Below are positions 34,667 to 45,800 of a stretch of 64,000 nt of DNA, in pieces. Below the pieces are notes generated by a model. It searched no databases and had not been told where the DNA came from. It saw only the letters and a list, made by a program, of their open reading frames with translations. Origin of the DNA: Trichaptum fuscoviolaceum (taxonomy: Eukaryota > Basidiomycota > Agaricomycetes > Hymenochaetales > Trichaptaceae); assembly GCA_910574455.1 (NCBI GenBank), contig CAJSYZ010000004.1:558001-622000 (forward strand), given 5' to 3'. The translations under genes were made by a program, and so were the position numbers. Each line of letters begins with the position of its first letter. Position 1 is the first letter of the stretch.

Positions 34667-36067
34667 ATGGCCGATAACCATTCGGACCCTAACTCAATTA
34701 TGAACAGATTGGACCCCGATGAAATATGGTGGAGAGACAGATGTGAGATGCTAAAAAAACGCGGATACCAGCTTCGTCCACGCTTTCGTCCGGGGTGGAA
34801 ACCTTCGTGGATGGGCACCACCAAGAGACCAGTCCAGTGCGAAGACTACGTGTCGAATCGGGTACGTTCCCTTTCCTCGCGATTCGATGTCACCACTGAT
34901 ACCCCGCGCCTTAGCATCCTAAAACTATGGATGCAGCAACGGATGATGGGCGTATAGTGTGTTTGAAGCGAGTTAAGAAGGAAAGCAGTGAGAGGAAAAT
35001 AGCAGTATATCTCTCATCGGGTGAACTTCGAGCCGACCCGCACAATCATTGTGTGCCGATCCTAGACTACTTTGACGACGAATTAGAGGCTAGGACCGAA
35101 ATAATCGTCATGCCACTACTCCGTCGATTCTACAGTCCTCCTTTTGTTACAGTGGAGGAAGCGGTCGACTTTTTTAGGCAAACTCTGGAGGTACGCTTTA
35201 CCATATTTGCTTAATTAAATGCGCTAACCCGTACCTTACCAAGGGTCTGTCATTCATGCACAGTCTAAATGTTGCTCATCGGTTAGTCTGAGCGTTTCCT
35301 CTAACTCAATGACTCACCGTTCAGTAGAGACTGCTCAACACTCAATATCATGCTTGATGGAACACCTCTGTATCCGAATGGCTTTCACCCAGCTCGCAAG
35401 AATTTTCGCATTGATAAACTCCGTCCCGCAAAATATGTGTCCAGGAGCTCAGTACCCGAAGTTCGGTATTACATTACTGACTTTGGCCTCTCCTCACGAT
35501 TTGAACCCGGGAAAGCTGGCTTCGTGACAGGCCTTTATTGCCAAGATAGAGATGTTCCGGAGCTGTCTGACATTATCCCGTACGATCCTTTCGCTGTAGA
35601 TATATTTACGCTCGGGAATGTATTTAAAAAGGAGTTCTTACAGGTGATTGTCTTATATTTTGTATGCTATAATTCTCTATCTCACACTCTCTTATCAGAA
35701 GTACTCAAACCTAGCATTTCTATCGCGCCTTGTGGATGAAATGACACAGAACCATCCCCAACGACGCCCAGACATAACATTTTCTCTAAAGATTTTTGAA
35801 GATATTTGTGCAAGGCAGCCTCTTTATGTACGAAAGTGGAAGCTGAAGCGTACAAAGTCGAGCGTGATTGGTCGTCTCTACCAAGATATATCCTCTCTTG
35901 GTCGAGTAGCCAATGCATCTTTGGAGGAAGTATTGCGTACGTTTCCTCGTAGTTCATCACAACTTCTGCGGTTCTCATTGCTCATTCTATTCCGTTATCT
36001 AGACTCGCGAGGGAAGAGATCTGACGTCTATATTGCGCCCCAGACTCACTCTTGGTCGTTTTCATGA
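34667..36067 (+). CDS. Kinase-like protein, cluster copy 6
   Basis: Model: join(34667..34861, 34915..35190, 35244..35281, 35328..35643, 35699..36067), 397 aa, introns 46-55 nt. Signature PDEIWWRDRCEMLKKRGYQL..WKPSW; Lys in RIVCLKRV, VAHRDCSTLN, YYITDFGLSS and PFAVDIFTLGN retained. The only intact copy on the + strand. Its C-terminus is longer than in the others (about 30 extra residues after the common KWKLKR segment) and ends in a hydrophobic stretch SQLLRFSLLILFRYL, possibly membrane-associated. The exon 4 acceptor was placed at TAG|AGACTGC (35327) to keep the HRD frame; the nearer CAG would break it. Confidence 0.85.
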
Positions 36068-36147
36068 CTCTGCTTAGCTAGTGTCACTTGTCCAATATAT
36101 AGATATGCGTAGTTACATACATACATGAAACCAATATATACACTATA

Positions 36148-36411
36148 CTGTACCATTTCGAATTGTTGTATAACCAAGTGTGACCGTGACAGCCGGAATG
36201 GGTTGTATAATTCTACAGGCTGCCAAAACAGGCATGACACGGCAGCAAAAAATCTGTCCGGCCCGGTTATAAGCGCAAAAGCTACCATATTTGGAGCATT
36301 GTTACCCAAACGCTTCTACGGAGCCCCGTGTGACGCATGACAAGCATACACTTTTCTATTTTATGACGCCCCTTGTGACGCGTGACTATACAACAATTCG
36401 AAATGGTACAG
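36148..36411. mobile_element. 264-bp TA-flanked MITE
   Basis: Perfect 25-bp terminal inverted repeats beginning CTGTACCATTTCGAATTG, flanked by TA on both sides (36146-36147 and 36412-36413). The inner part contains near-repeats of GTGACGC. No coding capacity. TIR sequence is unrelated to the 591-bp MITE, so it is a different Tc1/mariner-like family. Confidence 0.85.
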
Positions 36412-36413
36412 TA

Positions 36414-38590
36414 ATTCATTGCAAAACCCTGTTTGACCTACGTGGGAACTACCCGCACGTCGAGGACCGCGACAGAAGTCGACGCTCCGGCTGGCGAGGG
36501 TACCCCAGAAGGAGAGTCTAAGAACAAAACAGGAGAGGGTGGGTGGGCCGAAGAAAGCTGAGATGATGAAGGTGGGATGGAGAATAGGTGTACAGTGGCA
36601 TGCCACCGTGTCAGTCTTCACCCGTGTCCGAGTCCCGTTGTTCTCCGAAGTCTTTCTATTTTTATGATGATGATCTTGTTTATATAACACACATCCGATT
36701 AGGATTCAATACGATATTACATATAGATGTTTGTAGTTGTTAAAAGAATTGCGGATGCAATATATCACTTTCTCTAGAATACCCTAGATCTATCAATATC
36801 ATTATACGCACATACCTAGTATATAGGATCGGGCTTCATATAGCGGGGTTGATTTCTGACAAGCTCTGTAAAGCTACTTCATAAGCCCGAGTTCACATTA
36901 CGCTGGTCTTCCACTTCTCGCCCTTAAACGGGCTCATCACTTTGTAGTTTTCTGAGGTATATCACCAACTTCTGAGGATGCATGTATGTATTCTAGTGGT
37001 ATGTGAATGACTACTAAGTCCTCATTGCGGGCCATTGACTGCCAGTGTAATGCGCTTGAGTGAACCATAGCTGCTTGATTTTTGACGTGCGGCACCCAGG
37101 TGGAAAGTAGGAAAGGTAGTTTACTGTTACTCTCAGTGTAAAAGAAGAAGGAGACAGAAGAGTATTGCCCAGACTTCAATGATAGAAGATTCCACTACTA
37201 ACTTTAAAAGCGGCAACAGGAATTCGACGTTCAGATTGGCCAAGGACCAAGGTGCGTGAATGCCGACGTAATTTACTCGTGCAGCGTGAGAATTAGGACA
37301 CAACGACGAGCATTCCTCTCCGCACCCCTCTTCCTTCTTTCTTCTCTCTCAGACGATGGCCACGCATTTACGTCCGTTCCTCAGGGCAAAGCCACAGTCT
37401 CTGCGCGGAACATCTCTAATACTTCTGCTATTGTACGCCTGTAAAGCTCTGGGCTGGTCAAGAACGCTACCAATATTCAATCAGAGTTTGGTCCACGCCT
37501 CTTCTCATTGGTCTCACCGTACGAACCGGTATAACCATTGACTTGAAATCTATGTTTAAGGTGGAAGAACTCCAACTTCCTCCTGTCGCACGATGGCACA
37601 AACTCAGTAACTTTGCCTTACACAGGTACAGGTACCGACCAAGTACTGACCTTATTCCAGAAAGGTATGCACAGTAGTACGTGAGCCTCTTGGGTAAATG
37701 GTTTGGATAACATGATGGAGAAACGATATTACGGTGACGGTGCTGAATGAGTACTCTATGTGGTTTCCGGTCAGTTCTCCTTGCCTTCATCACCCCATAT
37801 GTACTGCCGGTTAACCTCCGAAGATGACTCATTCAAGCCGGGCGTTACACTACGATCACTCTGGATCTTTTCTCTCAGCTCATTAGCTTCTCTCGTATTA
37901 ACCTAGTCTAAAGTACTCAACCCATTTCCCCTTGATAGCTGTGACCATTTCTAGGATCCTGGTGAGTACAATTGGTCTTCAGTCTGCTGCATCGAAGCCA
38001 AGGTAACCCTTGAATTCAATGTAGCGAAATTTGAACATACAGTAAGCTGCCCACTTAGATGCACAAAGACTTGCCTTGCATCAGGAATGGATACCCGGTT
38101 AGTTTACATGCACATCAGTCTACCGAACCTATTTTGCGCAAATCATTCATGCGGTACTAAGGACTATCCCTAGGCTCAGTAATGTTCAACTGATGGCCAC
38201 TATAGGTGATCCAAGGTCATGCGATAAGGTCAGCCCTGAACACCTAGTATCATATCCTCTACAAGAATATCTTGCCTGTCGGTACTGATTGTTTACATCT
38301 GAACAAGGGCAAGCACTGTACATGGATGCAAGGCCGCTCTCTCGTATTAGTATGACACGGGACGCTATACTTACCCTGGAGACTCGGATACTGTAGTAAC
38401 ATATGCTCTTTTTGATGAACCACATGCCTTGAACTGTGGACAATTGCATAAAATTGAAATATAGTAAGTACAGCAACTCGGTGTAGTCATTAGTTTACAT
38501 TCGTAGCTGACGCATATCTCGACGGCAATGGCCCGTATTGAAAAGACTTGCCAGAAGAACCTAATCCCCATTCAGCTCTACTGTAACTTT
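36414..38590. other. 2.2-kb intergenic stretch, no gene recognised
   Basis: Several frames of 60-120 codons on both strands, none with family character. The + frame at 37356 has a hydrophobic start (GTSLILLLLYA) and nearby GT/AG pairs but no continuing protein I can support. Confidence 0.4.
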
Positions 38591-40626
38591 TTAATAGTGA
38601 AAGTACGCACCCGTTAGTCTTCTTGCATACGCTGCACTGACAATACCCACAGATGATACATTTTGGTAGGCATGTATGATCCAGTTCGATTCAACGTGTC
38701 TGAGTTTCCATTGCACGACATGGATTGGCTGCTGCTTTGCGACTTGTTCAAATTTCTGAAGAGCCTCGACCGCGGTCGGACGGGCCTTCGGATCTTTCCT
38801 GGTCATTGACTCAACCAGCGGCTTCAAACACTTGAGATTCTTATACGCCTGAAGAAATTGTTAGCCACAGTCGATGAAAGAACTAATGAACAGTTACATC
38901 AAGAATGTCCTCTTTGATGACATTGCCTAGAGTGAAAATATCGACCGGAAATGGATCGTATGGAACTCTTTCCGAGAGCTCCGGTACTGTCTTGTCTTGA
39001 CAATCTATTCCTGTTACTAGACGATCTTCGCCTTCTCTAAATCGTGTAGAAATCCCGAAGTCGGTGACGAAATATTTAACGCCCCCGGCAGCAGTCCTCG
39101 AGATGTGAGGGGAGAGCCCTTGCACGTCCGGAGTGAGCATTACAGATGCCGGGTGATATCCCTCAGGGTATACCTTCTCGGCATTATACATTATGTTCAG
39201 TGTGCAAAAATCTCTAAGGCTCAGTCAGTAAACGATAAAAAATTTCATTCTTCTGTGCGTTTCACTAACCGATGAGCGACATTCTTCTCATGGATGAACA
39301 AAACTGCCTGCTAGTCATAAGATAGATAAGTCGGATCGAATAGGTACTCACCTCAAGTAGCTGTCTCACGAAGTCGAAGACCTCTATTACAGTGCCAAAA
39401 CAAGGAGAATCAGATTTTCGAAGCATAGGCATAACAATAAACTCCGTGTCGGGTTCCATCTCGTCTTCGAAGCTGTCAAGGAACGGTACGCAGTGATTGC
39501 GGGGATCGTCACGTAATTCTTCAGAGGACAGATATGACGCTATGCTTGTTTCAGCACTGCTCTTGTTGACGGCTTTCAGGAAGACCGTCTTTCCACTCGA
39601 GAGTTGAACTGCATCTATAGTCTTCGAATGCTTAAGAAGCGGTAAGTTTTTAATCGTTAGTGATAAATGAGGGTCAAGTATAGGCACACCTTGTTCCGGT
39701 AGTTATCCTCGCATCGCATCCGTTCTCCTGAGGTAAGCCTAGGGCTCCGCAACCGTACCGTATTTACGGAATACGGTACGGTTACGGTACAGGCCGTACC
39801 GTACCCGTAATGACTTTGCATCAATCGAAATACGGCCCGTAGCTATACGGCCCGTAACCGTATTTGGAAGTTCAAAATACGGCCGTAAACGGCCGTATAC
39901 GGTTACGGGTTTTAGTTACTATATTTAGCTAGTAAAGCTGAATTAAGAGTTAATTTTCCACACTCTACTATCTCCGATCACGCGTCAAGTTAGACATCAA
40001 GGACATCTTCGAGCCTCAAGAGGCATTGTCGCCGCAACAAAACTTCAAACTATTTGCAAGACCTCGTTAAGCGGTTGTGCCCGCTCATAATCTGGCTTGC
40101 GTTGGACACGGCCTTAATTGTGCCATCCGAAAAGCAGTTGCCTGATAATTGTCAGGTAAGTGCCTCATTGCACCTGCCATTTATGGCCATGGATCTCATT
40201 CACCGTTGTCATGATCCCAGGTTAATTCAAGATAGAATGTGAGTGTCAACACCAGTAGCTTTGCAGTGCTGAATCTCACCCTTTTATGAACTTTTTTTTG
40301 TTGTTCTACATAGCCGTATTACCCGTATGGCCGTATACGGCCGTAATACGGCCGCCCCGTACCCGTATAGCACTTGCAACTTTTGTTTTACGGCCCGTAA
40401 TCATACGGCCCGTACCCGTATTGAGGGGCGAAAAATACGGCCGTGTGCGTATACGGTACGGTGCGGAGCCCTAGGTAAGCCAAGATGGCTGCCAGTCCGG
40501 TTGGTATCTCGCACGAAGACGATATCCACGTTTCTGTAGGAGTTCATACCGAGCTCTCCACCACTTCTCCGCTGTGAGTAGTATCTTCTCTGGGTCAGAC
40601 TCCAATTTCTTCTCCAAGTTCGACAT
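38591..40626 (-). pseudogene. Kinase-like copy 7, exon 1 interrupted by a hAT-like element
   Basis: Exons, right to left: exon 1 is 40474-40626 plus 39690-39739, split by the 734-bp element at 39740-40473; then 39352..39630, 39270..39307, 38898..39213, 38591..38848. Exon lengths 279/38/316 equal those of copies 1, 2 and 5. HRDFCTLN, FVTDFGIST and PFPVDIFTLGN are intact, as are all other splice sites. The insertion lies after WQPSWLT in the conserved N-terminal motif and, with its 8-bp duplication, adds 742 nt, so the frame is broken. Apart from this insertion the gene looks undamaged, so the disruption is recent. Confidence 0.85.
39740..40473. mobile_element. 734-bp non-autonomous hAT-like element in kinase-like copy 7
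   Basis: Ends are TAGGGCTCCGCAACCGTACC and, inverted, TAGGGCTCCGCACCGTACC. Perfect 8-bp target duplication GGTAAGCC (39732-39739, 40474-40481). An 8-bp duplication and TAGNG tips are hAT hallmarks. Subterminal DNA on both sides is packed with short direct and inverted CGTATACGGCC/GGCCGTA motifs, likely transposase binding sites. No transposase is encoded. Confidence 0.9.
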
Positions 40627-41537
40627 GAACTAGAGTGTCCGATTGGTGTGCGGGTATAGAAAGGTAACGAATGGCTGTATAGTCGGACTTTGCTTTTCGC
40701 TCGCAGCCAACTGTGTCAACGCCCTTAATACTTTTTCAGCGATCTCGTTGTCAAGACCTGAAGACGTTTAGGATGGAAATCCGGATGGCTCCTGTTTCCA
40801 CTCTGTTTGTTTTCGCCACTTATTTTACGAAGAGAAAGAAGAACAACGAGACCTCGGACACCCGAGCTTGGCTCACTGGCAGTCTTCAAGTTGGAAGGCT
40901 GACTAATCCTCACCGCGACTTATGATTGGAGGGCAGTCACTCCATGGTCCCGACTCCCGAGACTTACTTTTGCCATTAAAATGAATACAGGACTATATGA
41001 TTCGTAACAGTTGAAAGTTCATAGTACTCACAACGACAATCTGCGGTGCTAATCTTCAACAGGAGAGTTGAGGGAGGATAGACAAAAGTCGAGATCGAAA
41101 GTCCAAGACCTCTGCGAGAAGGAAGAAACAAGTGTAACATAGTCGCCTACAAATATACTGCAATTCATAGTTGGCGTTATGCTGTTGACTCGAACACCGC
41201 TAAAAGAACAAGATCGAAGACAATAACTTCCGAACGCGACCGCGAACTGAGCAGTTGCCAAACTTGAACATGATATATTACTCATCAAAGTCTGAATCTA
41301 ACACAAAACTTGAAGTCGAGAAAATAATTGCAAGCTATTTGATTCACGTCGATAAGCTACTTCAGAAAACAAGAGGATTTCTGACTATATTCCAGACAAT
41401 ATATTACTAGTGTAGGTTATAAGCTTGTGCCTGGTAGCGAGGTTCGCAGGGCGCTCAAGAGCTATTGTTTATAACCTTTGACCAGGCAGATGCCGTCAAA
41501 TTGCCTAACATGAATGGACATTAGACCAGTCAAAGCA
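40627..41537. other. Spacer, promoter side of kinase-like copy 7
   Basis: 0.9 kb. Small frames without family character; no transposon ends recognised. Confidence 0.4.
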
Positions 41538-43256
41538 TTAGTGACCACAATACTTACCCAGAATCTCCCGTATTCGATGGGCAACAGTTCTTGTCTTTGA
41601 GCTAACGGCTTTTACAAGACGTGTCTGTATGCTCGACTGAGGTACTGGAAGAGGAAGAATTTCTTTCCGGACATCTTCTTCGGACAATTCCTCGATGATC
41701 TTCTCAAACTTCTCCAATGCTTCTTCTATAGTCGGCCGATCTGCAGGGTCCTTACTTGTCATTGCTTCAGCTAAAGGACGCAAGAAGTATAAAGTGGGAA
41801 GATCCTGAGGAACGCAATTGTCTCAGCGCTGAGGTTCATTTGATGAGCAGTAATGGATAGCATACCGTGAAACAATTACTATATAAGTTACCAAGGGTAA
41901 AGATATCAACAGGAAACGGATTGTAGGGGCGTACTCGTGATAGTTCTGGTACTTCGCGATCCTGGCAGTCCTCTCCGAGTACTCGTCGACGTTGGTTTGG
42001 ATCCGTAAAATGTGACGAGAGCCCGAAGTCGATAAAATAGTATTTCACATTCTGCACTTCGTGCCGCTCCCGATATCTTGCACGAAACTCCCACATCTTA
42101 TCAAGCTGCTGGTGGATGGGATGGAAGCCTTCCGGATACATGTCGGACGCGTCCAACATTATGTTTAGATCAGCGCGGCTGTACGAAAAGGCCGCCTACA
42201 AGTGCCGCCGCTGCCGCATGCAGTAGGCGGCACTTTCTATACAGGACCGCATGCAGTACTAGTAGGCGTAGGCGGTCATTGTACAAAGTGCCGCCTACGG
42301 TCTCGTAAGTGACCGGGGGCAAGAGCCCCGATAATATCTCAGATCTATCGAAGACCAAATAAATGTCACGAGATTATGGTCAGGGTCACTCTTTAGTAAA
42401 TATATTCTCATACAATTTGCTTAAGTCAATATTGGGTGTATTAAGTTAGTTGAAAGTATGATATTAAGTGTTGTTAAGTTAAAATCAGGACAAATATACT
42501 GTGTGACTTGGTGTCCGAGAACAGCCTGAGGGGACAAGCGGACAACTTGAAGGATTACCGAAAACCGGGTAACGGGCATTGACAAGTTTTACGAAGACTT
42601 CTCATTGACTTCCTACACCTTCTATACATGTGCCATTTTGGTCTCTATTTCTCGTAGTTAATTATCATTTATTTTATATCTTATTAGTACATTACAATAG
42701 ACAGTACTGTGATTGTTTTATATCTAAACCACTTCTGCTATGCAAGTAATCATATTGTCGTATGCAAGATCTACAATTTGATGAGTGGCTGTGGGAAACT
42801 GAATGCATGGCTGTGTTTGTACCTGAGTCTAGTACGCTTTGGGAAGGTTCGGGACCCCGTTGCAACTCTGCATGCGGCTTGACTGCAGTCTTCAAGCCTG
42901 TATGCAGTAGTGTATGCGGCACTTTAGGGCCTGTCTGGATACTCGGCCTTCGTTCCCATTTCCCAATTAAATTGAGGGTTCTCACGCCTTCTCTCCCATT
43001 GCCTGAAGGCGGAGCTGAGTGCACCGTTTGGATGCCCTTGGCCCCGCTCCGACTGTGTGACAAAGCTAGCACTTAATATGGGTAGACAGCAGCCCTAATG
43101 TGGTATAAACAATACAAACTAGCTACTCTAGATGCGTGACATTATTTGTGACATACTAGAAGCCTCTGCCATGACCCCTGTGGGAAAATGCCTTCGGAGG
43201 CCAAAGGGATCGAAGGCAGAGTATCCAGGCAGGCCCTTAGTGGCTGTGCCGCGCGG

Positions 43257-44404
43257 ACTCCAGTCAACCGTCCGTAGTATGTCTTCTGCGTGCGCAACGC
43301 AATCGTCGCTCGCGAGAAGTCCGAAGACAAGAAACAAACTGGACTCTTGCACGTCCGTAAAAGTCTTGCGCGCCCGTAAGAATGTTGCGCGCCGTCGTAG
43401 TCGAAGCCCGAGGACAAGAAACAAACTAGTTCGCCAGAAGAAACGAGCCCTAAAGCACGCGCAACAGCGCAGACGTCAGACTCGTTCCCGTTCACGCTCT
43501 CGCACGTCGTGGTTGGGGAAAGGTAAGTTAATTTTCTCACGGTCTACATGACGCGACTAACACAAGTTATTATTGCGTGTGAACCGGCTACTCCGGTCAC
43601 GCAACTAACCTGACCCGTTGTCTTTGTTCCCGTTCCTCAATGTCTGCGGCCTACGGCCACTGCAGGTACCTGAGTTAAAAAAAAGTCATAAGGTAGTCGT
43701 CGACGGAATCCAGCTACCACGTGACTTTCACTTCGTCACACTTTCTACACCTCCCTACTGCTCACACACCGGCACAAAATCAGGCATTCTGGCTCCATAG
43801 ATTTGTAGAGAATAGCTGTAGCTTTTTAATGATGCAAGAGTTTTGAAGAAAAAATGTTTTACTCGGACTCTATTTCAGAACAAGGTTTTTTCTCTAAAAT
43901 AGCTTAGATTTCCATTTCCAGTAGTTTGCCGCAAAATGAAAAAAATCTCATCTGAATTTGGCGGAGTGACTGTGACGTGACATATCCATATATAGAAGAG
44001 TTAGTAAGCAGCTTACCCCGGCATACTCCGAGCTCAGGGTCCCGGGGCACGGAGAAGAGCCCGGTCAACCATCGGGTAAAAGGGTACCTGCACAAGTAAC
44101 TTACAAGCTCCGGAAAGCACCGGAAAGCATTAAGAAGCACATAAAAAGGCTATATACGTCCTGTAGAATATTTTAGGAATTAATTTTATTTTTGGGATCA
44201 CCCATTTACCAGAATTTGGCGGTGTGACCGTGACATGTCACGCACACGTGATGTGTTGCTGGATTTCATCGACGACTACCTTACCTGGATCCGCAGGTAA
44301 GCGTGGGAAACAGGTACCTGCATGCGGGTGCACCCGGAGCCGCAGGTTTTTGCTGCAGGTACCTACAGGTACCTACGGGTGACACGCACCCGTGTCATGC
44401 TCTA
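43257..44404 (+). repeat. Truncated relative of the 48852-51071 element, split by a MITE
   Basis: Collinear with 50447-51071 (from ACTCCAGTCAACCGTCCG to GTGTCATGCTCTA) apart from the 591-bp MITE and small differences in the tandem repeat copy number. It retains the right tip but lacks the left half and left tip. Confidence 0.82.
43691..44281. mobile_element. 591-bp TA-flanked MITE, copy B (inverted relative to copy A)
   Basis: Same length and TIRs as 32049-32639 in opposite orientation, flanked by TA (43689-43690 and 44282-44283). The related block at 50940-50960 shows the empty site (AAAGTCATACCTGGATCC) with a single TA, proving the 2-bp duplication. Confidence 0.92.
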
Positions 44405-45089
44405 GTTTGCATGCGGCATTTTTGACAGGTAGGCGGCAGTTTTGACAGGTAGGCGGCACTGCATGCGGCAGTTTTGACAGCTGTGGCACATGCAATGACT
44501 TCATTAATTTCTACAGTATTTTATCTTATTTATCATTTGTTCCGTGTCTGCAGTCATGCATGCGGCAGCGGCGATACTTGTAGGCGGCTGCATGCGGCAG
44601 CGGCGGCACTTGTAGGCGGCCTTTTCGTCAGGCCGAGATCAGCGCAATCCCTATTGCATTACAACGTCAAATCGAAGCATGACTGGAATGAAAAGACAAC
44701 CGACCTGTGCGCTACATTGTGACGATGCATGAATGAAAGACCCTATACAAAAGCATCGCATTTCACCTGTGATTCCCACCCTGTCAGTACCTAGTTAGCC
44801 AGTAGCCATGACTCATGGCTACTGGCTAGTTAGGTTCTGATGCGTCTAATTTACTATACTAATGCCGTCCCGTCTAGAGCATGACACGGGTGCACCTGCA
44901 GGTGTACCCGGATCCGCGAAGCGCAGGTACCTGCGCAAAAAAACTGATACCTGGATCCGACCCGGAACCGTGGGAAACGGATCCGGGTCTACCTGGACCC
45001 GTTACCTGCAGGTATTGCAGGTACCTGATACAACCCGCAGGTAGTTAACAGTAAGTAGTGTAGTAATAAGATAAAAACATAATGAATAA

Positions 45090-45800
45090 CATACCATATG
45101 TCCTGGAGGTGGACAGCCTTGCATGGACCACGACCAGTCGAAAGGGCTGGCGGGGAGACGACTGCCTCGCCGCCAGAGGATTCAGGCTTGGTCGAATCTG
45201 AATGGGCTTGAAGAGGGCGAGGAGGCGGCGGAACTGGACGATGGCGGTGAGCGCCGAGGGTTTGCGATGGTGGAAGTTGGCCAACGATGCGTACCGCTTG
45301 TGGGGCCGCATCATGAGTACAGGCGAGGATGGGTGTTGCGGATGCTGGACGAGCGGCATGTCGAAGGCGACAAGCGGGATCAATGGCGAGATTAGTACGA
45401 TGAAGGTAAGAAAAAAGAAGAAAAAAGACGTACCAGAAGACCAGTTCAGCCTCTGCATTACGAGATTCTAGCTTGATCTTCGCCGCGGTCCCATTCTGTT
45501 TTGCGGTTGTCTGCGCACAGTTGGCGAGGAGGCGGCCATTGGGCGCGACGGGGCCGTCATCGTGGTAGGCGGCTTCGAGACTTAACTTCCATAGGGTGCT
45601 TCGAGAGTGGTTGCTGGGACTGTCTTGCACATGCGCGCTGCGTCAACGGCACCCTCCGTCTGTTGCATAGGCACACCGCGGCTATACAGCAAGATGTCGA
45701 GCTCATAGAGGTTGGGACATACGACGGCGAGCGAAGGAGTGGTGGGAGACCTGATCTGGATGGTTGTAATCGAGTGTGATGCGCAAGCGTGCTGTTACGA
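45090..45800 (-). other. Unidentified coding-like remnant in the 6.3-kb element
   Basis: A 213-codon minus frame (44989-45630) and neighbouring frames contain protein-like strings such as LEAAYHDDGPVAPNGRLLAN. A diverged second copy (LEAAYYDVNMRDDRLLANC) lies at about 48540-48720. The conservation suggests a captured or ancestral gene fragment that was later duplicated. I do not recognise the family. Confidence 0.4.

Larger units (their letters stand above)
42176..44635. mobile_element. 2460-bp TIR element in exon 4 of kinase-like copy 8
   Basis: 48-bp terminal inverted repeats (42176-42223 and 44588-44635; 45 of 48 identical) starting CGGC and containing GAAAAGGCCGCCTACAAG. Target duplication AGATCAGCG, 9 bp, at 42167-42175 and 44636-44644. 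Next to both ends are repeated GCATGCGGC and TAGGCGGC motifs. A 9-bp duplication with CG-tipped ends suggests a Mutator-like element, but no transposase is encoded, so the class is open. Inside are a copy of the 591-bp MITE and a truncated block related to the hAT-like element at 48852-51071. Confidence 0.85.

Noticed and set aside
35316..35330. Acceptor at CAG (35324) for exon 4 of kinase-like copy 6
   Set aside because: It would break the HRDC frame; TAG three bases further keeps the family pattern and the 316-nt exon.
44880..45050. CRISPR-like array of GGTACCTG repeats
   Set aside because: Repeats are short palindromic words at irregular spacing at transposon tips in a eukaryotic genome, not regularly spaced direct repeats.
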